Part shown: positions 43,600 to 54,618 of the stretch, piece after piece
Position numbering within the stretch: the stretch's first letter is position 1
Layout of the letters: every line of letters begins with the position of its first letter
NCBI GenBank assembly: GCA_030762935.1
Contig: CM060898.1
Span: 101,439,281 to 101,503,280, forward strand
Reading direction: 5' to 3'
DNA: 64,000 nucleotides
Source of the DNA: Hymenopus coronatus
Taxonomy: Eukaryota; Arthropoda; Insecta; Mantodea; Hymenopodidae
Position numbers and translations under genes: made by a program
The notes under the pieces: generated by a model
What the model saw: only the letters and a program-made list of their open reading frames with translations
Told to the model about the DNA's origin: nothing
Databases searched by the model: none

Positions 43600-44780
43600 T
43601 GTGAATTGCACTGAGTCGCGACTGACTGGAGTGTTAACGCAATTTTTGAGTCCATAAAGACATTTGTTACAATATTTCTCAATGATAATAATGTTTACCT
43701 TCTTAATTTTTGTAACCATAAAAACAAAATTCATGACCTATAAATACGATAAAGTAGACGTAGATAACAATAGTAATGTCAAACCAGACGAACTACCACT
43801 TCTTCTTCCTCCGTTCTTTTATATGCTCATTTTTTTTTTCTTTTCTCTTTTTCCTGTCTTTCTTGTGTTTTCTTACTAGTTTTATGCAAGTTGGTTACAA
43901 GAATATATTGATGTTACTTAAACTGTTATTACTGCTTCACAGCTGAGATTTTCTCTGTAAATAGCGACGAGTCAATGTGACAACGCATAACCGCAACTGC
44001 ATTTACAAAAACTATAATTACAAACTTCAATTTGTAGTTTTTCAACCATGCTGTTGTAATTGTTCAACCTAAAGCTAAATGTGGAAAGGATGAAACGTCA
44101 AAACGGGCAATTTCAGCTGGTGTCTAATAAAAGCAAAGAACAAAACAAACTCAGAAGCTTTTGGAAACAGGTTTTCTGAACACGAGGTGCAATTAATACG
44201 TAGACCCTAAAATAGCAACAGCAGCAGAGTCGAGTTTTTCTGTCACTAGTTTTACGATCTGAATTAGTTTCCATATCTTGGTTTTATAACGGCGTATCAG
44301 CACATTGATGGTACGCAAGTTAAATAGAAACCGGTTGCCGGGATCCTGACAGGCAGGAAAGGCCATTGCCTCCTCTGCACTCTAGTATATTACCAAACCG
44401 ATCGGACAAGAAGCTGTAAACACAGAAATGGACCAAAGATTGTTCACCATGACGACCTCGTCACGGATACCCCCTTCCCTTCCACCACCGGCTGTTTTTA
44501 TGTATCACTGTAAAGAACGGGCACCTACTCGTTCGCTTCATCGGAGACAACTGGCCGGTATATCCGGTCCGATTGGGATACAATTTTTCCGTCCTTAAAA
44601 ATTCACTTTTTGTTCAGGAACAACCGATTTTAGTTGTCTCTCAAAGAAGAGACATAGCTTCATGTAAAATTTATTTCACAGATATATTTCCCATGCTTTC
44701 TTTTTCCAAGGGAAATTTAGAATGCTGAAGTAGCTTTCTTGTGAAATATTAAAGGAGTGCTCTTCTAAATAGTACTAAAA
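43600..44780. other. Unassigned stretch downstream of the HSE/TATA cluster
   Basis: About 1.2 kb. The first part (CACTGAGTCGCGACTGACTG at 43609) could be leader sequence. A GC-richer segment lies at 44330-44580 (CGGTTGCCGGGATCCTGACA; CCGGTATATCCGGTCCGATT). No F1 or SINE boxes and no long frame; the 72-codon frame at 43664 ends in low-complexity Phe/Leu. Confidence 0.4.
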
Positions 44781-45252
44781 TCATGATGTGTTACATTCAC
44801 ACGAGTTTCTCCATTTGCTGCAACAAACTATTCTTACAAAAACTTGCTGGCTGGAAGGCCGAGAAAATTTATTGTTAATACCTCGTCCGGATAACTTCAG
44901 CTCTTACTTTAAAACTTGCGCTTTATGCAAATCGAGATAAGCGGATAGGGTTGTTTTGTTTTGTTCTTTTTTTGTTTTAGTTTCCTGTAGCTTAAACGTC
45001 CTCTAACCTGATTGGTCATATCGGACGATGCATGAACTTGATGAAATGATTTTCAAATGATTTTGGGGTCTATGGAACTTGATCGACTTTTATCGACTTC
45101 TGAAATTATTTCCTTGCACGTAAAAGTGTTATAAGTAGAAAGCAAATAAGGGAATACAGTGGGCTAAAAGCGATACTCGAATCTCTTAAAAGCTGGTTGC
45201 TATGGGATTGAAATTCGGTTCTCTTTACATACTCACAAATAACTAAAAGAAA
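44781..45252 (-). mobile_element. F1 repeat copy 39 (right part), broken by SINE-E
   Basis: Inverted right end at 44781-44847 (TCATGATGTGTTACATTCAC), a second piece at 44925-44955 (CTTTATGCAAATCGAGATAA), then a SINE-E fragment, then 45128-45252 (TATAAGTAGAAAGCAAATAA to ACTAAAAG). Copy 40 follows in its A-run. Confidence 0.7.
44976..45100 (-). mobile_element. SINE-E tail fragment
   Basis: TAGCTTAAACGTCCTCTAAC, then TTTTCAAATGATTTTGGGGT matches the minus-strand SINE-E at 13915-13980 (CAGCTTAACGTCCTTTAACC, GTTCAAATGATCTCGGGGTC). The tRNA-like head is absent. Confidence 0.65.
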
Positions 45253-45253
45253 A

Positions 45254-46111
45254 ATCTGACCTGATCCATTCATATTAATTTCTCTACTTATTCTACCAAG
45301 AAGCTATTCTTAGAAAATATGCTTTTATTTGGATCATGCTAATCCAGACAAACAATAGCAGAAATTTTCTTACTATTTGCTTTCTTGTAAGCAGAAGAGA
45401 AACAAAGGAACACACTAGAATGCAGGACAGTCAAATCTGTTAAAATATGTCACTATGCGATTGTCATTGAATTCGGTTCTCTTTGCACGGCCAGAAGTAA
45501 CATAAAAAAAGATATAAAACGAATTCCGACTTGTCTTGAGAAAACTTTTAAATCCTTTCAAATTGAAACCAATAACGGGAAATAGTTTGGAAGTGGTTAG
45601 ATCCATAAAAATGTTTATTGGACATAAAGTGGTTATTTTGACAGGATCTTCATTTTTTTTGCAGCAATAATTTGTCTAACTCTTTCGGTCTACCAACTAT
45701 ACAAAAATCATCCAGAACGAAGGGGGATTCATAGACTATTCCAAAAAATTTCAAGGTATACATTTTAATTGTGATCTAAATGTGTTAATCGTTAGAGCTA
45801 TTTTTGAGAAAATTGAAAATTTCAGAAAAATCTCAATACAAAAGATAATTAGGGCTGGGGTATTTTGTTAAAACCCTTTGTGTCATATCTTTAGAAGATG
45901 CTGAACGTAATTATAAAGTTTGGAATTTAACCGTCTTTTCGTTTTTGAGTTTTGCTATTCCCAGACACAGACGCACCTTTTCCTAATTTTTTTTTAATTT
46001 AAAAGGACTCAAAACTTATATTTCCGGTGAAATCTCGGTGTTGACTTTTCGGGTGGAATACACCATCTTCTTTAACTAATATGTGCATAGACAGTACGTG
46101 GTAGAGAAAAT
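45254..46111 (-). mobile_element. F1 repeat copy 40 (full length)
   Basis: Inverted, TCTGACCTGATCCATTCATA to GTACGTGGTAGAGAAAAT. All boxes are recognisable. The GT tract is nearly absent (CCAGACACAGACGCACC at 45961). Confidence 0.85.
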
Positions 46112-46116
46112 AAAAA

Positions 46117-46168
46117 TGTCTGAGGCTTTGCATTTACATGAATTTCGCTACCCAAGAATCTATTCATT
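46117..46168 (-). mobile_element. F1 repeat copy 41 (right-end stub)
   Basis: TCTGAGGCTTTGCATTTACA, then GAATTTCGCTACCCAAGAAT is an inverted F1 right end of about 50 bp, directly after copy 40 across an A-run. The rest is missing. Confidence 0.55.
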
Positions 46169-46174
46169 TCTTCT

Positions 46175-46270
46175 TCTTCTTTCACACTTCTGCGTTTAGG
46201 CTTTCGCCTACTCCATCATCATAGTACCTCTTTCCATCTCTTTACTGGTCTTCCTACAACGCTATTTCCT
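46175..46270 (-). pseudogene. Possible LINE C-terminus remnant
   Basis: Minus strand encodes RSVVGRPVKRWKEVL followed by stops. GRPxKRW near a stop is common at the C-terminal end of some non-LTR retrotransposon ORF2 proteins. The surrounding sequence gives no further support, so this stays tentative. Confidence 0.3.
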
Positions 46271-47520
46271 ATTGGATTATCTACAATAAAACTAAGAAAC
46301 TCTTATACTATCCATTCAATTTAAGTTATGTAGGCAAATACCAGGGCATTTCTCAACCCTACTATTATCCCGTTTACGTCTAATTCTTATGATATGATTT
46401 CATTTCTAATACGTTCCTAGGTGCAGCTTCTTGCCTTTCTTAGAAATTTTATTCCTGAATTAACGTTACAGTTGTTTAAGTGGGTACTCAACTATCACTT
46501 CTAAACAGCATTATTGATATTGACTATTGTAGAAAATTATCTTATTTCAGGTCCTGTAATGTTCTTTTATATTGTGGATAGTGCAGCAATTCATGCCAAT
46601 TTCTTGACTGTGGCCTTATCATGCTTATTTGTAACCCCAAATTATGTTTCTTGTTAAAATCAATCATAATAATTTTTTACTGTAAGTGTTAATGTATTAC
46701 ATAAGGCTAACTGTACACATGCCCAATTGTTCCAAACAAAGTGATAATCATAATTTGAGATCCCTCCGCATTAAAAAAGGCCGTGCGTGTTTTGTGAAAT
46801 AAATTTCAGATTTAAAACCTCAAAACACGATTACCAAGAGCAAACTCCATCTTATAAATCCAGTCCAAAATTGGAAGTTTATATTGGTATGATAGTATTA
46901 GAAAACAAGCGCTTCTATTTTTTCAAGGTTACTCGGCTATACACGCATCGACATCTCCAAATACGAATTTGCCTGTTGCTGTTTGGTGATTTTTTGTGTA
47001 TCTGAAGCTTAGCAGACCAACATTGCTTACATCATAGAGATGAAACTGTGCATTTAGGTAAAACATGTTTCACAAAGACCTATAAAGTCAGGTAAATCAA
47101 AATCCCTCGGGAAGGTTAGGGAAATTAAAATGTCTTTGGGAAAGTCAGAAAAACTATATAAAGTATAATAAAAGTAGGGGAAGTCAATTCCGGTAAGTAC
47201 TTAAGCCAAAGATTTGGAAATGTAATGTATAAAACGTATCCAACTGTGAAGAATCTGAATTCTGTTTTAATAGTTGCCCAGAATCGTTAAGATGATGCAG
47301 AAAAAAAAAAAAAAATTAAAAAAGAATTAACTTTTGGACTTAAATTATCTTGTATCCCTTGTATATGTGTGAACTTTTAGTTCATAAATGTAACTTGAAA
47401 TGTATTTAGTGTAAAACAATATTTTATATACCGGTAATTTTTAATGACGTTTGTGAATTTTGTACTTTACATTGCTTGAGTTATGTATATGTGTATATAT
47501 ATTTATTATATGCACTTCTT
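46271..47520. other. Unassigned AT-rich stretch
   Basis: About 1.25 kb, no F1 or SINE boxes. A 72-codon plus frame (46787-47005) begins MFCEINFRFKTSKHDYQEQT and has no recognised motif. A-run at 47301-47314; short TATA tract near 47490. Confidence 0.4.
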
Positions 47521-48052
47521 ACCTTCTCTACAAGCACTATGCATATAGTATGTAGAGAAGGTGTTGCATTCCACCCAAAAAATTGATTAATTTACATCAT
47601 TTGAGGTCCCCGAATCCAAAAAAGCATTTTAGAAAATATGTGTCTCTGTGGAAGTATAACTAAAAAACGAAAATTTCGTTAAATACCAAATTTGGTATTT
47701 AAGTTCAGCATCTCTCAAGGATGAAACACGAAAATTTTCAACTAAATGCCTCACCCCAAAATACTCTTCACAAGGACAATTTTTTGAAAATCTTGTTTTT
47801 CTCAGAAATGGTCTTAACGGTTTTGATTAAAATACCGTATATTAAAGATATTCACATGACAATAAAATCTATATCTTGAAACTTCCAGGAATAGCCTTGA
47901 AGACCTCTTCATTCTGCATAAATTTTACATAGCTGATAACATTAAGAGATAGGTATACCACTTACTGCACACACTATGTAGAGCTAGTTAAAACATAGAA
48001 TCTATGTAATATACATTTGTTTATTTTGTTTAGAGTTAACCGCTGCCGTACT
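47521..48052 (+). mobile_element. F1 repeat copy 42 (right part missing)
   Basis: Left end ACCTTCTCTACAAGCACTAT with palindrome ACTATGCATATAGTATGTAG, boxes in order to AGAGTTAACCGCTGCCGTAC, then lost. A short TTTGTTTATTTTG insertion lies near 48019. Confidence 0.83.
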
Positions 48053-48211
48053 ATTACTGTTCTTTATGATCTACGAATGATTGCAAGAAATTAAATTAGT
48101 GTGCCATTTATAAGACTATAGAAAGCCAAATCTAACGGTCTCATTGCACATTTTGAGGATTTTAAGAAACTACCTGACCATTTTCATACTCTCTTGAGTA
48201 GTTTAAAAAAA

Positions 48212-49929
48212 TCTGATATGCTACATTCACATGACTTTCTCTACATCTCTGCAACAAATTATTGTTAAAAAGCTTATGCTTCTATTTACTTCATGATAAT
48301 CGAGAAAAAATTAATAGGAATAGTCTTATTTCTTGCTTCCTTGTAAGTAGAAACGAAATAAGGGAGTACCATAGGTTAAAGTAATAGCCAAAAGCTGGTT
48401 GCTGAGCGACTGAAGTTACTTTGTTTGTGTGGACAGGAGTTGACAAGCTCCTGTATGAGAAATGTATGTTTTTTAAAGCTGAAACAAGAAACAAGGAATA
48501 TGTAAAAAACGATCAAATCCACGAAAAAAATGTATATACAATAAACTGTGTGTTTTAATGTGTTCTACATTTTTTGTGTGGTAAGTTTTTGTCTATCTTT
48601 TACTTTTCAGCAGTTATGTAAAATTCCGTAAAATTCATTAAGAATAAAGTAATCTTCAGAGGCTATTCCCAGAAAATTCAAAATATACATTTTATTTGTC
48701 AGGTAAATATCTTTAATATACGATATTTTAATCAAAATCGTTAGCAATTTTCTAGAAAATCAAAATTTTCGAAGAGAAGTTAGTTGAGGGTGGGGGCATT
48801 TTCTCAAAATCTTCGTGGCGAATTCCTGGAAGATACTAAAGTTAAATACAATGTTTGGTATTTTACAGACTTTTCGTTTTTGAGTTATCGTGTTCACAGA
48901 CACACGGACACACACACATACACACAAACACATGGACCTTTTTGTGAAAATGTTTATTACTTTCTTTATACGTACTATGTACATAGTGGATACCGAAGGT
49001 ATCGTATTGCACCCAAAAATTCGATACCGAGATTTCACCGGAAATATGTTTTGAGATCTCTTGAATCCAGAAAAAACATTTTTAGAAAAATATCCGTGTG
49101 TGTCTGTCTGTCTGTCTTTGTATGTGTCTGTGAGTGAGTGTGTGTGTCTGTGGGCAACAAAGCTAAAACATGAAAAGACCGCTAAAAAACTTGGTATTTA
49201 AGTTTAGTATCTTCCAAGGATGCGACACGAAGATTTTCAAGAAAACCTCCCCACCCCAAACTACCCTTTACTTGGAAATAGTTTCGAAAATTTTTATTTT
49301 TGTAAAACTGGCTCTAACGATTTTGATTAGAATCTCGTATATTTAAGATATTTACTAGACAAATAAAATGTATATCTTGAATTTTCTGGGAATAGCCTCT
49401 AAAGACTACTTTATTCTGGATGAATTTTACGGAATTTTGTATAACTGCTAAACCGTAAGAGATGGACAAAAACTTACCACACAGAAAATGTCGAGCGCAT
49501 TAAAAGACACAGTTTATGTTATATACATTTTTTTCGTGGAGTTGATCGTTTTTTAAAATATTCCTTGTTATTAGTTTCAGCTTTCAAAAACTTATACTTG
49601 TCTCAACTCTTGTCCATACAAACAAAGGAACTCCAGGCACATAGCAACCAGCTTTTGACTATGAATTTAACCTATGGTACTCCCTTATTTCGCTTCTAAT
49701 CGTAGAGACTCTTTGTACTAATGCTTTCTTAATTAGCATGAAGTAAATAGAAGCCTAAGCTTTTTAACAATAATTTGTTGCAGAGATGTAAAGAAAGTCA
49801 TGTGAATTGAACACACGAGTTTTTTTTTTTTTTTTCATTTTGATACAGTGGACCCTAAAACATATATTTCCGGTGGAATCTCGGTATCGAATTTTTGGGT
49901 GGAGTGCAATACCTTCTTTATACACTATG
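48212..49929 (-). mobile_element. F1 repeat copy 43, split by copy 44
   Basis: Inverted right end (TCTGATATGCTACATTCACA) to TTTTTGTGAAAATG at 48952. It is interrupted by plus-strand copy 44 and resumes at 49833 (TCATTTTGATACAGTGGACC) through the GGTATCGAATTTTTGGG box to CTTTATACACTATGCA, where a SINE-E fragment cuts the palindrome in half. Confidence 0.88.
48959..49819 (+). mobile_element. F1 repeat copy 44 (full length), nested in copy 43 in opposite orientation
   Basis: ACTTTCTTTATACGTACTAT to TTGAACACACGAG, about 860 bp, sitting in the T-run of copy 43 (consensus GAAAATGCTTTTTTGGATAC). The GT tract is long and mixed (49096-49151). Because host and guest are inverted relative to each other, the locus contains large inverted repeats. 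Confidence 0.9.
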
Positions 49930-50035
49930 CACCACCAGCAGATGGTTTCTAGCGAATGCTTTTGGCTTGTAAGTTCTAGGGGGAGGTGTCAATCCTACAA
50001 ATACAGATGGTAAGCCATTACGAAACGAAACCGAG
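49930..50035 (-). mobile_element. SINE-E internal fragment
   Basis: TTTCTAGCGAATGCTTTTGG, CTTGTAAGTTCTAGGGGGAG and GGTAAGCCATTACGAAACGA match the minus-strand SINE-E at 13838-13895 (GGCATTTGCTTGTAAGTTCT, GTAAGCCAACTACGAAACGA). Confidence 0.6.
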
Positions 50036-50540
50036 TGCTGCTGGAGAACTAGTGGCGAAAGTTGCTGAAGATAAATCTCGAACCAATGAAATGCATGGAA
50101 ACCCAGAATCACACAAATCAGACTCCTAACCTAAGACTTTTATTATAGGTTTGTAGCAATGACTTCACGCAGTAAAAGGAGAATTTACATGTCATATAGC
50201 ATCGACCTTGTAGTAGGTGATTCTTAAAATTCCATCATGTCCTAAGTATCCTTAAGGTAGAAGGCCTTTGAGTGGCATGGTAAAGGCTCATTATAAAGTA
50301 CCTGTTCGTGCTGCAGCACGCTGAGATGTAAAGACTATACTCAACAGCAATATTATAATAGGTGAGCAGCACTGTCCGCTGTTCCTGGTATTGCAGACAT
50401 TCACGCACATGAAACACGGCCTGGAAAGTAATGCGCACTTCTTGCAACAACTGCAATACTGTGGCTGAATACGTAACTGTGGTGAGTAACGTGGCTAACT
50501 CTGCGGCGCGAATCAAAACTACCGGGCAGCATAACCAATA
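50036..50540. other. Unassigned spacer
   Basis: About 500 bp, less AT-rich than F1. A 93-codon minus frame (50235-50516, MIRAAELATLLTTVTYSATV...) has no recognised motif. It lies next to the 3' tail of LINE-2 and could be the sequence into which LINE-2 inserted. Confidence 0.4.
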
Positions 50541-51500
50541 CAGTATGAATGAATGAATGAATAAGTGTATTTATTGACATAACAATATCATATATTGAAA
50601 TTCAACAATCGCACAGGTCCACAGACTGTGCGTGCTTTTATAATACACAAAATAAAAAGCAATATTAAAACAACAACAACAAAGAATCGAAAGAGTAAAT
50701 AGTAAATAAGATTAAACTTACAGCACAGAGTACACCTTATTCAGAAGCATAAATGTACCCTAATGTAATAGATAAATATACTACAAAGTAATATATACAC
50801 AACATATAAAACCATAACACAAAAATGACATAAGTATGACATAACAAAATATATGTAAAACATTGTAATCATTTTTGTTTACCCCCTCCCCCCGTCTTCT
50901 CTATTGGCAGCAATCTCATATCTAAGCTGTCTTGCCTTAAGTATAAATTTACCTAGCCCGTCCACGTTTTCCGTGCCTGCCAGTAGCGTCCAACATGCTT
51001 CTAGCTCTGCATTCGCTCTCCATTCCTTCGTACTTCTACATCTTGCCAAGATGTGGGCTCACGACTCTTCCTCCTCGCATATGGGGCAGATTCTCATACC
51101 ATTCTCGTCAGCAATTTTTGTTATCCTCCATGCTCCCTAGTATAATTCACGCGAGCCCCTCTCTAATAAGTTTAATACCTGTTTTGATGTATTGCTCCGA
51201 TTTTATCCCACACTGTACTTCTAATGAAACCTTCTCGTGCAATTACTTGCTGTCTGTCAATATCACAGAGGCGGTTCTTAATTTTCCCCAAATACTCCGT
51301 CTGTTTGCCTGCCCCGAGATCCAAATCCCATCCCAATGGTTTCCAACCCTTTCTTTAATTTTGATGCCCACGTCGAATTTTCTTCCATTCCCAACTGTTC
51401 ACGGTAGCAGACTGCCCTAACTAGATATTGGTTTCAGTGAACGATTCTCCTCCAATATTTAACTGCTCTGATTTAACATTCTGTCGTTTCACTATGTGCC
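50541..51500 (-). pseudogene. Non-LTR retrotransposon 3' end with CCHC domain, LINE-2
   Basis: Minus strand reads TVWDKIGAIHQN, then after a frameshift QVLNLLERGSREL. A stop follows, then GAWRITKIADENGMRICPIC, EEEES-stop-AHILARC and LEACWTLLAGTENVDGLGKF. CPIC...AHILARC is the C-x2-C-x(8)-H-x4-C knuckle found at the C-terminus of R1/I/jockey-type ORF2 proteins. Upstream pieces CYREQLGMEENSTWASKLKK and YLGKIKNRLCDIDRQQVI extend it to about 51500 with more frameshifts. About 320 bp of 3' UTR follow and end in an (ATTC)n tail (50545-50561 as TGAA repeats on plus). Dead, 5' truncated. Confidence 0.82.
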
Positions 51501-51580
51501 CCGAATTCCCTTATTATTCCGCAGTTCCAATAAAGTAAAGCAAAAGTCTTCTTTGTGCATGGGAAACGTTCAATCCATAT

Positions 51581-51969
51581 ACACAGAACTTACCGCACAA
51601 AAAATATAGAGCACGTTAAAACACACAATTTATGTTATATATATTATTTTCATGGAGTTAATCGTTTTTTTGATATTCCTTGTTTTTGGCTTCAGCTTTA
51701 AAAAAAAAACATACTTTTCTCATACAGGAATTTGTCAATTCCTGTCCGTACAAACAAATGAACTTCAGTCATGTAGCAACCAGCTTTTGACTTTACTTTA
51801 GCCTATGGTACTCCCTTATTTCCCTTCTACTTACAAGGAAGTAAGTAATAAGAGTATTTCTGCTATTTTTTTTCTCGATAGCATGAAGTAATTAGAATCA
51901 TTAACTTTTTAAGAATACTTTGTTGCAGAGATATTGAGAAAGTCATGTGAATGGAACACATCAGATTTT
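51581..51969 (+). mobile_element. F1 repeat copy 45 (right half)
   Basis: Starts internally at ACAGAACTTACCGCACAAAA and runs to GGAACACATCAGATTTT in good order. It is the subtype with CAAACAAATGAACTTCAGTC. The left half is absent at the junction with LINE-2 flank. Confidence 0.87.
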
Positions 51970-51981
51970 GTGCAAAAAGAT

Positions 51982-52206
51982 CCAGCAATGGCAATCACAT
52001 AACAATAGCTTTAAAATTTTTGACTGTCATTTTAGCCTAGAGCATTCGCTTAGTTCCCTTCTACTTATAAGGAACTAATTAATAAGAACATTCTGCTAAT
52101 GTTTTCTCGATTAGCATTGTGTAGAAAGAAGAAGAATCTTTTATAAGAAGTTTATAGAGCAGCTAGAGAAAGTCATGTGAGTGTAACACATCAGGTTTTT
52201 TTTTCT
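51982..52206 (+). mobile_element. F1 repeat copy 46 (right end)
   Basis: CAGCAATGGCAATCACATAA to GTGTAACACATCAGGTTTTT, the divergent subtype (AGCTTTAAAATTTTTGAC, TTCCCTTCTACTTATAAGGA). Only the last 225 bp are present, right after copy 45. Confidence 0.8.
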
Positions 52207-52497
52207 AGCTCCTTTGGTTTAAGTACATTAATCAAAGAGTTTCTGTGACAGCCATAATTACTGCACCGCCCTAATGTGCTAATGTTTACAGCAAAATGGA
52301 AGGCTGAAGCGTATCAGTGTAAATCTTTACAGCTGTTTTTTCTTAAGGCTTGGACCTGTGAAACAAAATTAAATTTTCTTGGCGATATAAAGCTAACACC
52401 ACAGAGCTGTAATTAAGTTTTTGTTCGTTAGTTAAGTTAGTTTTACTTTGTATGAAGCTTCTTAGAATCTTCTCTCAAGGCACAGAGTAACAAAACA

Positions 52498-52893
52498 TCC
52501 GATGTGTTCCATTCACATGATTTTATATGCGTGTTCTGCTAACAAATTATTGTTACAAATCATTATTCATTTAGCTACACCATATTAATCGAAATAACAT
52601 TAGAGAAATCATCTTTTTATATGCTTCCTTGTGAGTAGAAGGGAAATAAAGGAATACACTAGACTGAAACGATAGCCAAATGTTTTAAAAAGTGGTCGCT
52701 ATGTGAAACAATTGAACGAGAGATGAAATGAAAGGTCAATATCGGTCAACTTTAAAAAACAATTAAGAATATAAACATATAACATAAATTGTTTAGCGAC
52801 ATCAACATTTTTTGAGCAATAAGCTTTGGTCTAATTCAGCAAAATTCATCCAGAAAAAAGGGGTCTTCAAGACTATTTCCAGAAGAAAAGAGT
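52498..52893 (-). mobile_element. F1 repeat copy 47 (right half)
   Basis: Inverted, TCCGATGTGTTCCATTCACA to AAGACTATTTCCAGAAGAAA. The middle is shortened, and the element stops before the GT tract. The left half is missing. Confidence 0.8.
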
Positions 52894-54171
52894 AAGCTTT
52901 TTAACAGGGGTTGAAGAATAGGTAGTGGAGTAAGGAGTATCTGATATTAAATTGTGGATTACTACAGCTCCTCAAAAAGATATTTGTGCCCCTGAATTTA
53001 ACATGAGATTTTTTAAGTTATTTTTTTAATTTGTCATAATTCAGGTCAAATTTCATACATGGATTATCTTAGAATACTTTAGTGCTAGTTTTACGGGGAA
53101 GAAGAGAGGCTCGCCCGCCTGTCTTTCTTCAGTGTTGTCAGTCAAGGAGTATTTCTTTCTTTCATTATTGCGGTAAGGTTAAACATCTAATTTACCTCGA
53201 ACTAGCTGAATTTTTAAATGAATCACAGCTCACACTGGGGTCTACAGACGGAATGGAATCCTAGCATTGAAACCTCTATATGTCTGAATGTATAGCGTAC
53301 TTCATGTCTCAATTGTTGCTGCTTTGCTTCCAAAATTGCGTGAAATATACCGATTGAAAACTTGGAAGCCGAGCGTCCAGGAAAACGATCGTGAATTTCC
53401 CAAAATAACTTCTACCTACCAGAATATTCTACTCCTCCTATAAAGGTATGACATAATTATAGCACAGGTAGCGAGTTATTCCAAGCACACAATTTTAAGA
53501 AAAAAAGTCACGGATATAAAAACTACTAAACAGTCTTGTTCTTTGGACTTACTGAATATTTATCTTCCTGCACAGAGCTGTTCCCAAACATTCGAAACGG
53601 CCAGAAAATGCCAGTGTTGTATTTTAAGCAGTCGGTACCTCTCGAAAGATTAAATTCTTAACCGTACTTTATATGCGGGTTATAGCACCAGTTTAACAGA
53701 TTATGTTGGTAACCTGTAGCACACGACTGTAAAGTGTGTATTTTAAAGCGGAGCTACGCTGCTGCCTGGCGTTGATATCCCTGCCAAAGTTAAATATTCG
53801 CCCATAAAGTGGACATTCTATGAGCTTGAAACTGTCTAGGCCACGGTTGAAACTAACGAGTCTATTTCACGGTGAAGCTGTACGTGAGAAAGATGGGGAG
53901 AAGGCCCAAAGAAACAGGAAAAAAAAAAAAAATACTTTCTTTCAGCGAATGGAAAACAGTGGCTTAATCATTTCTTTACCACTGCTCAGGACAGATGTTT
54001 AACAGCCTGTCAGCAGAGTACAGTGTGTTTTAAATTTACTGGCACCAAAATGAGAGCAAAATACTGCAAATAAAACCGCACATCAGGTTTTATGACTCCC
54101 CTGTGGAACGTAGAATAGAAAATAACAGCGGCTTTTTCTTATTTGAAGTACCACAGAAGAATAAGCTAATT
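52894..54171. other. Large unassigned stretch
   Basis: About 1.28 kb without F1 or SINE boxes. Two 60-codon plus frames (53082-53264 and 53820-54002) are present, without motifs. It is less AT-rich around 53090-53280. I see no gene, but it is one of the few places where a single-copy exon could hide. Confidence 0.4.
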
Positions 54172-54618
54172 GCTTCCTCTAACATGCACGCACAATGTAC
54201 ATAGTAGATAGAGAAGATATTGTATTCCACCCAAAAAGCGATATCGGAATTTCACTGGCAATATATATTTTGAGGCCACTGAGCGCGCGTGTGTTTGAAT
54301 CTGTAGACTGGATAACTGAAAAAAAATCATTAAATATCAAACTTGTATCTTCCAAGGATGTGATACAAAGATTTTCAGAAAATTTCACTCACCCTCTTCA
54401 TGGAACATTTTTCGACAATTTTGATTATTTTAAATTAACTCTAACAACTTTTAATAAAATAGCCTTTCATGTCCAACGAAATGCATATTTTGAATTTTGT
54501 GGGAACAAGATCTAAATACCTCTTGATTCCGAACAACATATTATAATTGGTAAACCATAAGAAATAGATAAAAAATTACTATATAACAAATATATATCTC
54601 ATTAGAGTACACATTGCC
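54172..54618 (+). mobile_element. F1 repeat copy 48 (left half, old)
   Basis: TTGCTTCCTCTAACATGCAC with a weak palindrome, then ATTCCACCCAAAAAGCGATA, TATCTTCCAAGGATGTGATA and the middle boxes to CTCATTAGAGTACACATTG, where copy 49 begins. Diverged subtype. Confidence 0.75.

Noticed and set aside
43664..43879. A small heat-inducible protein downstream of the HSE cluster
   Set aside because: The frame is dominated by Phe/Leu/Pro low complexity, has a poor start context and resembles no chaperone. The transcript start is not known.
46175..46270. A well-supported LINE relic from the GRPVKRWKEVL match
   Set aside because: One short motif without neighbouring domains. Kept only as a low-confidence feature.
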